64,000 nt of DNA from Asparagopsis taxiformis (Eukaryota; Rhodophyta; Florideophyceae; Bonnemaisoniales; Bonnemaisoniaceae): contig JALQPE010002318.1 of the NCBI GenBank assembly GCA_030407315.1, positions 1 through 64,000 of the forward strand, written 5' to 3'. Position numbers and translations under genes: made by a program. Shown one piece after another: positions 50,133-60,464 of the stretch; position 1 is the stretch's first letter; every line of letters begins with the position of its first letter. Under the pieces are notes generated by a model. It did not search any database and was not told the origin of the DNA. It worked only from the letters and a program-made list of their open reading frames with translations.

Positions 50133-50957
50133 GGACTTACGTCCTTTTCCGACCTAGGGAAGGGTGAGGAGGGAATTATGAAGTCAGGAAACAGGGTATA
50201 GGAATGGTATGGACGGCTGTAGGCGGCATTAGGTAACACATTGTGTTGTTTACACCCGGTTTGAGCTGGGTGTTGTGTCTAGTATGGTTGGAGGAGTGTA
50301 CGAAATTTCTACCACGTGGTCGGAAATGGTTCAATTTTCTCACGACAGAGATTCTGACTTTCGAAATTCAAACTCGTTAAAGTGGGCTGGAGTTGGTGTG
50401 AACACCTCCAGGACCTCTGGGAAGGATCTGGTAACACATGTCCTGTGACTGCACGCGGTTATCCTCTCTGAAATCAACCATAGATTATCGGAGGGCAAAA
50501 TCTACTCTTGGTGCCGTGTGGCACATTGACTATACAAAACCGTCTGTTTCCAGTTTTTATATACTTTACTCTCGAGTAGATAGGATTTCAGCTGTCCGAG
50601 TAAAGAATGGGCCATATAAATGTTTCATTTCAACACAAGCATTGTGCAATTCAACCTCTTCCAGGTCCAAAAACTTGTCCAGAGTACACTTCCAGGCCAT
50701 CGCCTGGGAGCGTACTCTGGACAATTTTTTGGACTAAGTGCACTTTCAAGTGCATGCACTTGGAGGCATCCAGTCCAAATCTACGTCGTTCCGACAAAGT
50801 TGAATTTTGGCCATGGCCGAAATTCATCATATCTGCAGTTGTGAGAATCTGATGACCAAAAATCGATGCATTCTGCCAGCCCTAATGCGCAAGCCAGAAG
50901 CTTTACGGACAGATAAAACACCTTTCTGTAATCCCCAGAGCCACTCCAGCCCTTATA

Positions 50958-51035
50958 CACTACGGTGTTGAAAAGGGGGCCTCAGACAGTACGGTGAGAC
51001 AGTGATTTTTACTGCCTCACTGTACAATGATCTTC
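50958..51035 (+). repeat. Internal copy of the element C left terminus
   Basis: CACTACGGTGTTGAAAAGGG and the following GCCTCAGACAGTAC are nearly identical to 44705-44745. No matching right end with a target duplication was found for it, so it is a solo or nested terminus, or evidence of an internal duplication in C. Confidence 0.8.
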
Positions 51036-51262
51036 AGGAAGTAGGATATTCTCTAAGCCTAGCACGGGAGAGAAAGATGGAAGCGTAGGCATGCAGAAGT
51101 ATAGAGGCAATAGTATGTGTAGACTATGGCAGTGGTAGAAAAGTATTTCATGCACGAAAAGGACTGGTAGAGTGACACTAGAGAAGTGATGCTTAGCAGG
51201 AAGGGATGTGGAGATGATGAAGGAGGACAACAGACATGAGATCGAGGGTTGAGACCAACGGC

Positions 51263-51473
51263 TTACAGACGGAGCAGTTTACCAGGGATGTTTACAGCAA
51301 AGTCATCGTTACGATGACTTTGCTGTAAGAAAACAATTCATTACAGTAGCCATGATTTTTTTACCGGGTAAAAAATTCCTGGCCACTGTAATGAAAACGT
51401 TTTCTTACAGCAAAGTCATCGTAACGATGACTTTGCTGTAAGCATCCCTGGTAAACTGCCTCAGCTGTAAGCG
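51263..51473. repeat. Palindrome cluster 2 in element C
   Basis: Two copies of the 37-nt palindrome (51292, 51405) around a TTTTACCGGGTAAAA dyad, bounded by inverted outer arms ending GGTAAACTGCCTCAGCTGTA. It has the same architecture as clusters 1 and 3, with ~210 bp total, and may be the basic unit. Confidence 0.85.
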
Positions 51474-52158
51474 GCTGGGAGCTTGGTCCCTCCCTCACCT
51501 TGGGAAGGGTGAGCAAGGAATTGTGAAGCCGTAAAACATGGCAGAGGGATGGTTTGGACGGCTGTTAGCGGTGTTGGGGAGCACTCTGCGTCGTGCTAAC
51601 CCAGTCTGGGCTGGGTGCCCTGCCTGGTACGGCGGGAGGAGTGCACAAAATTTCAAACACAATTTCCTCAAGAGTGAAATTCTGATTGTCGAAACTCAAC
51701 CTCCCTAAAATGAACTAGAGCTGGCATGAGCACCTCCAGGACGTCTGGAAAGGTACTGACAGCACGTTTTCGGAGCATTGGCGCAGCTGTTCTCTCTGAG
51801 ATCAAGCATAGAGTATCCGTGGCCAGATTCTATTCCTGGTGCCGTGTGGCACAGTGACCACACCAAATCGCCCTTTTTAGCAGACTATAGATTTGAGTTA
51901 CTAGGAATCTAGCTGCCTTCAATACCAACATAGTTGGTAAGTAGGCTAGCCTAGGATTGTAGGAAAATCAGGAAGGATGGGAGGGTAGGTATGCAGCAAC
52001 ATGAAGGGGATAGTATGAGTAGATTATGGCGGTGGTAGAGAAGGATTGCACTCACTGAAGGGTCGGCTGGAGTGACACCGGAGTCGACATAGAAGGGAGG
52101 TTGGGATAGGCTGGGATGAAGGAAGACAAGAGACATGAGAGAGAGGGTGAAGCCAGAC

Positions 52159-52511
52159 CGCTTACAGCTGAGGCAGTTTACCGCGGGTGCTGACAGCAAA
52201 GTCATCGTTACGATGACTTTGCTGTAAGAAAAGAAAACATTACAGCCGGCACGATTTTTTACCCGGTAAAAATTCTTCGCCTACTGTAATGTTTCCTTTT
52301 CTTACAGCAAAGTCATCGTTACGATGACTTTGCTGTAAGAAAACGTTTCATTACAGTAGCCACGATTTTTTACCCGGTAAAAAAATTCTTGGTGATTTTT
52401 TCACCCGGTAAAATCCTTCGCCCACTGTAATGTTTTCTTTTCTTACAGCAAAGTCATCGTAACGATGACTTTGCTGTAAGCATCCCTGGTAAACTGCCTC
52501 AGCTGTAAGCG
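52159..52511. repeat. Palindrome cluster 3 in element C
   Basis: Three copies (52191 variant, 52302, 52443) with TTTTACCGGGTAAAA-type dyads between, bounded by CTTACAGCTGAGGCAGTTTA and its complement. Clusters 1-3 are each followed by a common flank (GGGAAGGGTGAG... and later GGTGTGAACACCTCCAGGAC at ~50396 and ~52760, GGCATGAGCACCTCCAGGAC at ~51728), so they form a degenerate 1.0-1.3-kb tandem repeat from about 49600 to 52980. Confidence 0.85.
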
Positions 52512-53388
52512 TCTGGTACCTTGGTCCCTCTCTCACTTTGGGAAGGGTGAGATAGGAATTTTGAAGTCGGGAACATTGTGGAAGGATGGTTTCGACGGCT
52601 TCGGGCGGCTTTGAAGAGCAATCTGTGTCTTGTTCACCCGGGCTGAACTACCTAAAAAGTTCAGTATTGGGAGAGCAGCACGGTAAATTCCGACCACCAT
52701 TTTCTCACGACAGAGATTCTGGCGGTCGAAATTCAAACTCGTTAAAATGGACTAGAGTTGGTGTGAACACCTCCAGGACCTCTGGAAAGGTACTACCTGC
52801 ACATTTTCCGAGGCTACAAGAAGCCGGTCTCTCCAATATCAAGCATAGATTATCGGTGCGCAAAATCTACTCCTGGTGCTGTGTAGCACATTGACTATAC
52901 AAAACCGTCCGTTTCCCGTTATAATAAACTATACTCTCAAGTAGGTAGGAATCTAGATATTCACCTTACATCGATGGTTATGAAGTAGGTTAGCCTAGGA
53001 CTGAAGGACAGAAGGTAAAGGATAGGATGGTAGGCATGGGGTAAAATGAAGGTGGTGGTATGAGTAGAATACGGAAGTGGTAGACAGGTATTTAATGCAC
53101 AGGAGGGGCGTGTGAAGTGACACCAGAGGCGCGGTGCGTCACAGGAAGGGAGACTGGAATAATGAAGGAGAACTAGAGGCATGAGAGATAGGTTGTTGAG
53201 GCATGCTTCTAGCTCTATTATATAACTACATTGCTCCTCTATAGGCTACGCAATCCATTCCAGCAGTTCTAGTTAAAAATGGACTATATGAATGTTTCAT
53301 TTCAATATCAGCATTGTGCAGTTGAGCCTCTTCAAGGTCCGAAAACTTGTCCAGAGTACGCTTCCAGGCCACTTGAAGGCATCCAGAA

Positions 53389-54077
53389 CACTTGCACTTC
53401 GTTCTTGCAAAGTTCAATTTTGGCTATCACATCTCCAGTTGTGGGAGTCTGGTGACCAAAAGTCGATGCATTCTGGAATCCCTACCACGCAATTCAACAG
53501 CTTTACGGACACATAAAACACTTTTCCGTACTCCCTAGAGCCACTCCAGCCCTTACGGATCACTTACACTTCGTTCCGACAAAGTTCAATTTTGGCCATC
53601 ACATCTCCAGTTGTGAGAATCTGGTGACCAAAAATTAGTGAACTCCGGAAGCTCTACCTCGCAAGCTACCAGCTTTCAGGGCAAATAAAACCCGTTACAG
53701 TACTCCCCAGACCCACCCCAACCTTCCCAGACCACTTGCACTTCGTTCCGACAAAGTTCAATTTTGGCCATCACATGTCCAGTTGTGGGAATCTGGTGAC
53801 CAAAACTCGATGCATTCTGTCAGCCCTAATGCGCAAGCCAGCAGCTTTACGAACTCATAGAACACTTTTCCGTACTCCCTAGACCCACTCCAACCCTTAC
53901 AGACCACTTGCACATCATTCGGACAAAGTTCCATTTTGACCATCACATCTCCAGTTGTGAGAATCTGGTGACCGAAAATCGATGAATTCTACCAGCCCTA
54001 CCACGCAAGCCAGAAGCTTTGAGTGCAATTAAAACACGTTTTAGTGCTTCCTAGAACCACCCCAACCCTTCCAGACC
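53389..54077 (+). repeat. 172-bp satellite, four tandem copies
   Basis: Units begin at 53389, 53561, 53733 and 53905 (next boundary 54077), each exactly 172 bp, with CACTTCGTTCCGACAAAGTT near the start and GTGAGAATCTGGTGACC further in. A related single unit lies at ~50785-50955. No coding content. Confidence 0.9.
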
Positions 54078-54156
54078 ACTTTACAGCCTTTTTCGCGGGG
54101 TCCGAAATCGTCTCCTTCTTCTTCCCGAGTGAGAAACATCAGTCCCTCTCGAATGC

Positions 54157-54560
54157 TTACAGAGAGGTTGGTTTACTATGGTTTCTTACAGCAAAGTCAT
54201 CGTTAAGATGACTTTGCTGTAATGTTTTGTTTTCTTACAGCAAAGTCATCGTAACGATGACTTTGCTGTAATGTTTTGTTTTCTTACAGCAAAGTCATCG
54301 TAACGATGACTTTGCTGTAATGTTTTGTTTACTTACAGCAAAGTCATCGTAACGATGACTTTTCTGTAAGCAACCTGGGTAAACTGCCTTTGCTGTAAGA
54401 AAACTGAATAGCAGTTCCGACAGCTTGTCCTGAAGAGGCAAATCCGCCTTAACGATGACTTTGCTGTAAGAAAACAGAGAACTTACAGTTTTGACAGCTT
54501 GTCCTGAAGAAAAAAATCCGCCTTAACGATGACTTTGCTGTAAGAAAACAGAGTAATTAC
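54157..54560. repeat. Palindrome cluster 4 in element C
   Basis: Four copies of the 37-nt palindrome at 54186, 54235, 54284 and 54333, an exact 49-bp period, followed by two half copies (~54450 and ~54525) linked by ACAGCTTGTCCTGAA. The first copy has one arm substitution (CGTTAAGATG). Confidence 0.85.
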
Positions 54561-54853
54561 AGGTCTGACAGCTTGTCCTGAAAACCCGTCCTCCCGCCCA
54601 AGTTTATTCTTCCTACCCTAGAGCTCTACTGACGTTCCCAGTCGCAAGTATCGTACCACTTGAACACTATCACACAGCTAGAATTGTCACCTGTCCCTCA
54701 TGGCGACCAGCGCCGAGCGAAGAGCGAAACAAGGGCCACAAGCACAGTCGCAAAAGTTCCATTCTCTCCATTGATCTCCCATATGACGATTCTACATAGG
54801 CGACGGTTTCACTCGATGCCGTCTTCGCAAGCTGCGTCTCTATCGTCTGAGAA

Positions 54854-55740
54854 ATGTCGCATCTACGCATCGCATCTGTAGCCATCCTACTTGCGACAGC
54901 ATTCTCACACGGTCTGCTGTCCGATCCGCCACAACGCGGGCTCCTCTCCGGCAGCGAACTATCGCCCTCAATATACTTTCATTCGGCGCCGCGTGATCGC
55001 TATGCGCATTTTCCTACTGGACTGAAAAGCACCGTTCGAGGTGCCGGATCGCGCTCTCAGGAAGTTGCGGGCGCACATAATTGGACGCTATTCGATCCCA
55101 TGGCGCAGAGCGATACATGGCGCTCCGGTGTGTGTGGTGACGAGAAGGGGGGCCCGCAGCAGCATCTTCGTGGTGGTAGGTTTTATTATCGTGGCAGGAT
55201 TTCGCGCAAGTACACCAAGGGCCAAGTTATTGAAGTCTCGACTGTTGTCATCGCCAATCATGGTGGATTCATGCAGTTACACTTATGTGATGTGTCCAAG
55301 TGCAACGGCGAGATCTCAAAACAGTGTTTCAAACGTGGTACATGTCATGAACTGAAGCGTGCTAAATCTGCCTGCGATTAATCGCATAATTATGGTGCGG
55401 AGCGGTGTGGTCCGATTGATGAAAAGCATCCTGGGAGATGTATTTACCGTGTAAGATTGGGAACGGGCTGGAGAGATTTGGGGAAGCCACGATGAGATTT
55501 CGTCTACAGAAAGGTGTTACAAGCCGACATTGCGTGTTACACTGGTACTGGGCTAGTGCTCATCAGTGTAGTGCACCGGGGCTGTCGGAGTATTTTGAGA
55601 GGATGGAAGGTGCTTGGGGCAAATGTAGGGGCCCCTACAGATACTGGTATCTCAAGAAAACCATGTGGTGGGGAGGTGTTTCCGCAGGAGTTTCATCAGT
55701 GCTCTGATGTGAGAATTGTTGAAAGGAAGCGTCTGCAGAG
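54854..55740 (+). pseudogene. AA15-type lytic polysaccharide monooxygenase (chitin-binding type-4), damaged
   Basis: The signal peptide MSHLRIASVAILLATAFS is followed directly by HGLLSDPPQRG, placing the copper-binding His at the mature N-terminus as LPMOs require. WRSGVCG, FYYRGRISRKYTKGQVI and the second brace His in VIANHGGFMQLHLCD fit AA15. An in-frame TAA at 55379 interrupts it. Beyond, the same frame gives YGAERCGPIDEKHPGR, then a 1-nt loss at ~55438 moves to YLPC...SRHCVLHWYW, and a short palindrome at 55624-55639 shifts to TDTGISRKPCGGEVFPQEF, the usual family ending. It is most likely a host gene captured by the transposon and decayed. Family substrates are chitin or cellulose. Confidence 0.8.
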
Positions 55741-56304
55741 AGATTGATTACGAATTAGAATTGGGACAAGTTGATTCAAACACTGCCTTGAGGCAGTTTG
55801 AGAAATTCGATAGTGCACTTCTCTAGCGATAGATACAGTGGCTGAAACTGTAATAGTTTGTCGATCAGGGATGCGATGGCAGCACTCTGAACGGCGACAG
55901 TGCCAGAGACCCAGATCAACATCCTTGTAAAAGTTTTCTGACTGCTTCCACCAGCCAAGTTTGGTAGTTGGCCTAAACAGCAAGCACCAATTCAGCGCAT
56001 TTCTGTTGCTCGGCATCTAATGAAAAGGTTGAAAACGCTCTATATCTCAAACGGCATCGTGCACTGCCCAACGGCCAGAATCTCCTGACTAATCCTTCCA
56101 CCGCATAAACTAAACAACAACGCAATGGTCGGCATCAACCCCGCTTGTCGCAAATCAACACGATCGGCATTCCAGCACATTGGGTCGAACCATAACACAA
56201 CAGTGTTAGCCGAGACACTGCGCATGGCCGTGATCGATAAACCACCGATACCAAGCTCATAATGCCCGAATCCTCCACTCGGCAGCATCACTGGTGATTT
56301 CCCG
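55741..56304. other. Spacer between the LPMO and Sel1 genes
   Basis: About 560 bp. No gene with recognisable content on either strand. It probably includes captured upstream sequence of the Sel1 gene. Confidence 0.35.
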
Positions 56305-56421
56305 TTGTTTCCGCCATGCCTGTCGACCTTCACCCTCCATGCCACGCATTCGACCGGTGAAATAACCGCACCAGCCGGCCATCACGTGCACCATTCCACG
56401 ACGACCCATCTGCGCAGCAGC

Positions 56422-58081
56422 ATGGCAGGGCTAAGTCTGCCGGAGATGGTCGAAGTGGGCATGACCGTAGAGGTACTGTGGCCGGTCGTGATCTGGGGCA
56501 CGCGCAAGAAGGAAAACCCAACAAATTCTTGGTGGAAAGCGTGCGTGCTCGAGATTTGGTGCAATGGCATTGAAAATTGCGGGCGCATCGAGTACCATGA
56601 GAGCTTTGGTCATCCACGCACGATTTGCGTAGTTCGCTTTCTGGAAGGAAAACTCGTGGATTATGGCTCTCCGTCACGCGACGACTCGGTACAAATGCCG
56701 TCTATGAACCTGAAATGGCGCATTGCAAACGCATCAAATCCGACGGAAGATGTTCAACTAGCTTCTGCGTCAGGCAAAACGACACGCGGTGCACGTCACA
56801 CTGCAGCCGCTGAAAGCTCGCTGCTCGCACAAAAAATTGCAGCTATGAGTCGCCAGCTCGACGACGTCCAGAGCTTGCTGCGCGAACACACGGATCAATG
56901 GGCAGTGATTGCCGATTGTGAATCATCTCGCGTTTCGACAGACGTCGCGCAGGTACCGCTCATGCGGAATTTGGCACAACTTTATGAAAAGGGCTGCCAG
57001 CCGAACAGCGAAGAGGCAAGCGTAAGGTACAAACGCTGCGCATTGGCGGAAGATATCACGTCCGGACTTCAGCTGGGAAAAAAGTATCGCGATGCGGATG
57101 GCAGCGAAAGAGACTATGAACAAGCAGTGGCGCTGTTTCGTCGCGCAGCAGCCTCGGGATCGCTGGAGGCCAAGGTTCATCTCGGAAACATGTATGAGAA
57201 TGGACATGAAGTGCAACAGGACTTGAAAAGGGCGTACGCCCTTTTCAAGTCCTGCTGCAACGTTGCAATTGTATCGGGAGGCAGCGGATGGAGGACTAGC
57301 AGTCGGCAGAACGAATATTGCAATCATGTACGAGACGGGACACGGCGTGGAGATGGACGAGGCGCGTGCAGCACAGTTGTACGAAGAGGGAATTATGGGC
57401 GGCGATATCTCGGCAAAGAATGATCTTGGCGTCATGTTTGAGGAGGGATGCGGCGTGCAGAAGGACATTGCAGAAGATTTTCGACTGTACAAGTCGGGAT
57501 CTGATTACGGAGACGCAGATTGTATGAACAATCTCGCGACGCTGTACGACAATGGAAATGGTGAAGGGACTGATAAGAAGCGCGCTTTTGAGCTGTATGA
57601 GCGGTCAGCGCAGAGTGGGAATGCGTTTGCAATGTACAATTTAGCATGCATGCTGGAGAACGGCGAGGGCATTCGACGGGATTTGCGACGTGCGGTAACG
57701 CTGTATGAATCGGCGGCACGCAAGGGGAATGTCGCAAGTAAGACGAGTTTAGCAGAGATGTATACATCGATATATCGAGGCAGAAAGGGTATTGATGTGG
57801 ATTTCGTATAAGCGAGAGCGCTTTATGAGGAGGCGGTCCAGAAGTTTGACGTGGACGCGATGTGTAGTCTGGAAAAGATTTACGAAACTGGGCTGGGTGT
57901 CGCGGTGGACTTGAAGAGGGCTTGGCGATTGTACGTTGATGCGCACTTGCATGGTGCTATTGAGGGAACGTGTGGGATGGAGCGGTTGGATCAGATCAAG
58001 GATGGCGTTGAGGTGAAAGAGGAGCGCAAGATGGACGCCGCTGTAGTAGTAAGTAAGCGGAAACGCAGTGGACGTAGTTAG
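56422..58081 (+). pseudogene. Tudor-like plus Sel1-repeat protein, damaged
   Basis: The likely start is MAGLSLPEM (56422); an in-frame ATG also lies at 56305. The N-terminal ~110 residues show VEVLWPVVIWGTRKK...WWKACVLEIW...LKWRI, the same pattern as the N-terminus of the 462-residue protein of element B. A short coiled-coil (QKIAAMSRQLDDVQSLL) precedes at least seven Sel1-like repeats with the 'G.GV..D..RA..LYe.aa..G' consensus. Two lesions are visible. A 28-nt insertion at ~57234-57261 is an inverted copy of the bases just before it and shifts the frame (before it DLKRA, after it LQLYREAADGG). A TAA at 57809-57811 lies before ARALYEEAVQKFD. Sel1 proteins are scaffolds; the role here is unknown. 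Confidence 0.75.
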
Positions 58082-58154
58082 CAACGTACCATCCATGATC
58101 AACACTGAAAACTGAGTTCAATTCTCCGAATTATTTCGTGTAGTCGCCAAAGTT

Positions 58155-58533
58155 TTGCTTTCATCCGAAATGTGGAAATACACGAATTCATGTGTGCCTT
58201 TGACGAGTATTCCACGTCGCAGTACGACATCGGTTGGGCATGGCGCTGAAGAGCACAAATGTCCCGATGAACGCCATAGATTTCAGCTCTTTACGACGCG
58301 CTGCTTGTGTCATGGGTTACTCACTGCTGTTAACAGTACCACGTGCTGTTAACAGCACCTACGCCCAATTGGGCGTAGGTACTGCTATTGACCATCTGTG
58401 CTTGGAATGTATGGTAGGAAACACCAATTCAACGATGGGAACTGAGTTTGGACCTTTACCAAGACGGCATCCAAGCGGAGACATGTCTCGTCCGATTCCG
58501 GCATTTTTTGAACAAAATAACATTGAGATCTAA
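58155..58533 (+). other. Unrecognised coding-like remnant with palindromes
   Basis: A frame from 58234 (99 codons) reads NAIDFSSLRRAACVMGYSLL and has no family I know. It contains two back-to-back perfect palindromes at ~58347-58382 (GTGCTGTTAACAGCAC and CCTACGCCCAATTGGGCGTAGG minus its ends), similar in kind to those that break the neighbouring genes. It could be another damaged captured gene. Confidence 0.3.
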
Positions 58534-58714
58534 GAAAACTAGAAACCAACCTCGCCCACCACATCATCCTGATCAACCCGTCGGAAGTCGATCTCGCCCT
58601 CATCACAATGCCGCTCAATACAGCATTTCTGCCAGCTACAGCTTGCATCTTTTGATCGAATAGAAACAGCGCATTTGTGAAGAGGTTCAAACCAGCCCAG
58701 TCAACGCAGATCGT

Positions 58715-59263
58715 GTGCAATTTAGAAGTCGCGTCTGCACGCGACTATGCGCTCAGCCGACAGCATGCGCAACATCAGACGCTGGTGACAACAAGCAGGA
58801 AGAACGTGATCCGTACGTTCTGAACGAGAAGGAGCTTGCAATTGCTGGTGAATTTCCCCCCGAGATCCCCTGGCTGAACAAAGTGGTTTTGACGGGTCGG
58901 CTGGAATGCGACCCGGAATTGAAGCAAATGAGGCCAGATTTCAATGTATGCAAGTTCTCGATGGCGGTGGAGAATACGTGGGATCCTGATTGGGGGCCTG
59001 ATCAGGAGAGGAATAGTTGGTATGATGTGAAGCTCTGGGCCCAGAGCTCCACGTCATACCAACTATTCCTCTGGGTCTCCGGGTGACAGAGCTGCGTCGA
59101 CAGCGAAGAAGGGGCTCCGAGTTGGTATTTCAGGCGGAATTGGTATCAATTCATGGACTAGTGCCGATGGTGAAACAAGGACCAATATTGTAGTTACAGC
59201 TGAGTCGTTTGAAATTCTGCAGTCGCGGTCGGAGCCGTCCCCTGGCCTCTCCAATGGTTCTTA
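58715..59263 (+). pseudogene. Single-stranded-DNA-binding protein (SSB-like OB fold), damaged
   Basis: The frame from 58715 gives LNKVVLTGRLECDPELKQ, VCKFSMAVENTW and SWYDVKLWA, matching strands 1-3 of bacterial/organellar SSB ('nkv.liGrLg.DPel...k.Fs.A....W..v..wG'). At 59014-59075 an almost perfect 31-nt-arm palindrome (two mismatches; centre CTGGGCCCAG) interrupts it. Afterwards the other frame resumes with KGLRVGISGGIGINSW and RTNIVVTAESFEIL, the expected SSB continuation, ending with TAG at 59261-59263. In eukaryotes such proteins serve mitochondria or plastids. The copy is probably a captured nuclear gene. Confidence 0.75.
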
Positions 59264-60060
59264 GCGCAGTAGAAGGGACGCGTACCATCGCAATTACAAC
59301 GAAAGCCGGGTAGAGCCTGATAACAAGCTAAATGACCTGCAATTCTAACTATTTTGTTCCAAGCCAAACCAAAATATAATAAAGCCTATGGAAACTGTCA
59401 ACCAAGTTAGCTATAGCTAACTTGTTATAACAAAAGTGAATTGATAGAGACTGTTTAAACTTTAGTGTTGGACTCGCTCGTAATACAGCAGGTAAGCCTC
59501 GCTGTTCAGAACACCATTCCATAGTCTGTTACGCATTGTGATATTGAGTACAATTCCTTCACATTCTTTGGCAGCCGTGTATATGTATAACACGCAGCGC
59601 GGGGAGAGAAGTGTCCTCAAGACGAGCTGCTGACGTTCGAAAGTGGAATTGTGTCATTTGTAAACATATCAACGGTCAATGAACCGTTTCTCTGGGCATC
59701 TACGAAAGCAGCACAGTGTAGTACTTATGCAAGGTATTTATTGTCTTTATTCTCATTGAAGTCTTTACAATCGATAGAACTAATACATAAACTCCCCTAA
59801 ATTAATCTAAGCCTCAAACTGTGGCTGGAACTGACAACGTGCAGCGGCAGTGATTCATTCAAAATGTTGGAAAGTTGATCCTATCGTGTGAATGTGTGAC
59901 ACAAATCATCGTTCCCATCTGAGTGCGGTCTATCTGCTCTCCTCTAGAACTTATACTCCCTCGTACTAACTTCCCTGCATCCAACTATCAGTAAAGCTCC
60001 CGCACAATTACTATAGTCGTATACTACACACCATTCCAATATTTATCTTCACATTAACAC
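59264..60060. other. Gene-free stretch before the right end of element C
   Basis: About 800 bp of AT-rich DNA. No gene, palindrome cluster or known repeat is seen apart from a short CAAGTTAGCTATAGCTAACTTG dyad at ~59402. Confidence 0.4.
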
Positions 60061-60094
60061 TATGCCCCTTATTTCCTCTCAAGTCCACTCCACC

Positions 60095-60464
60095 AGACAG
60101 TGTTGTGAACCAATGCACGGTACTACCCGCAGACAATACAATTTGCTATCTACACTACTGTCTACAGATTTCCCCAGACAGTGCAGTAATACAATACAAT
60201 GCACTGCCTCAGACAGTAAAATGTACTGTCTGCACATACTGTCTGGCGGCAACACTTCCGGACAGTAAAATTTACTGTTCTGGACAGTAAATTTTACTGT
60301 TTTTGGTACTGTCCAGATTTCGTGCCAGTTTATTGCTGCAGCAGTATTCTGAAATTTCCAGACAGTAAATTTTACTGTCTCCGCGCACTGTCTTGGCCAG
60401 ACAGTAATTTTTACTGTCTCAGACAGTAAATTTACTGTCTGTTTTCATTCTCAACACCGTAGTG
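60095..60464 (-). repeat. Right terminus and subterminal repeats of element C
   Basis: Dense GACAGTAAA / TTTACTGTC and CAGACAGTG motifs, many in inverted pairs, end with TCAACACCGTAGTG at 60464. This mirrors the left end at 44705-45370. Confidence 0.85.

Larger units (their letters stand above)
44705..60464. mobile_element. Element C: 15.8-kb CACTA transposon inserted in element B
   Basis: The terminal inverted repeats are CACTACGGTGTTGA at 44705 and its complement TCAACACCGTAGTG ending at 60464. The flanks share a TT dinucleotide (2-bp target duplication). Both ends carry dense subterminal GACAGTA / TACTGTC repeats. There is no transposase gene, so it is non-autonomous as seen. Contents: a broken ParB/2OG-oxygenase gene, palindrome arrays, a 172-bp satellite, and damaged AA15 LPMO, Tudor-like/Sel1 and SSB genes, all on the + strand. 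The insertion interrupts a gene of element B without other change. Confidence 0.85.

Noticed and set aside
49778..54400. Regularly spaced identical repeats resembling a CRISPR array
   Set aside because: The repeats are 37-nt full palindromes with conserved, not unique, spacers, there are no cas genes, and the setting is a eukaryotic CACTA transposon.
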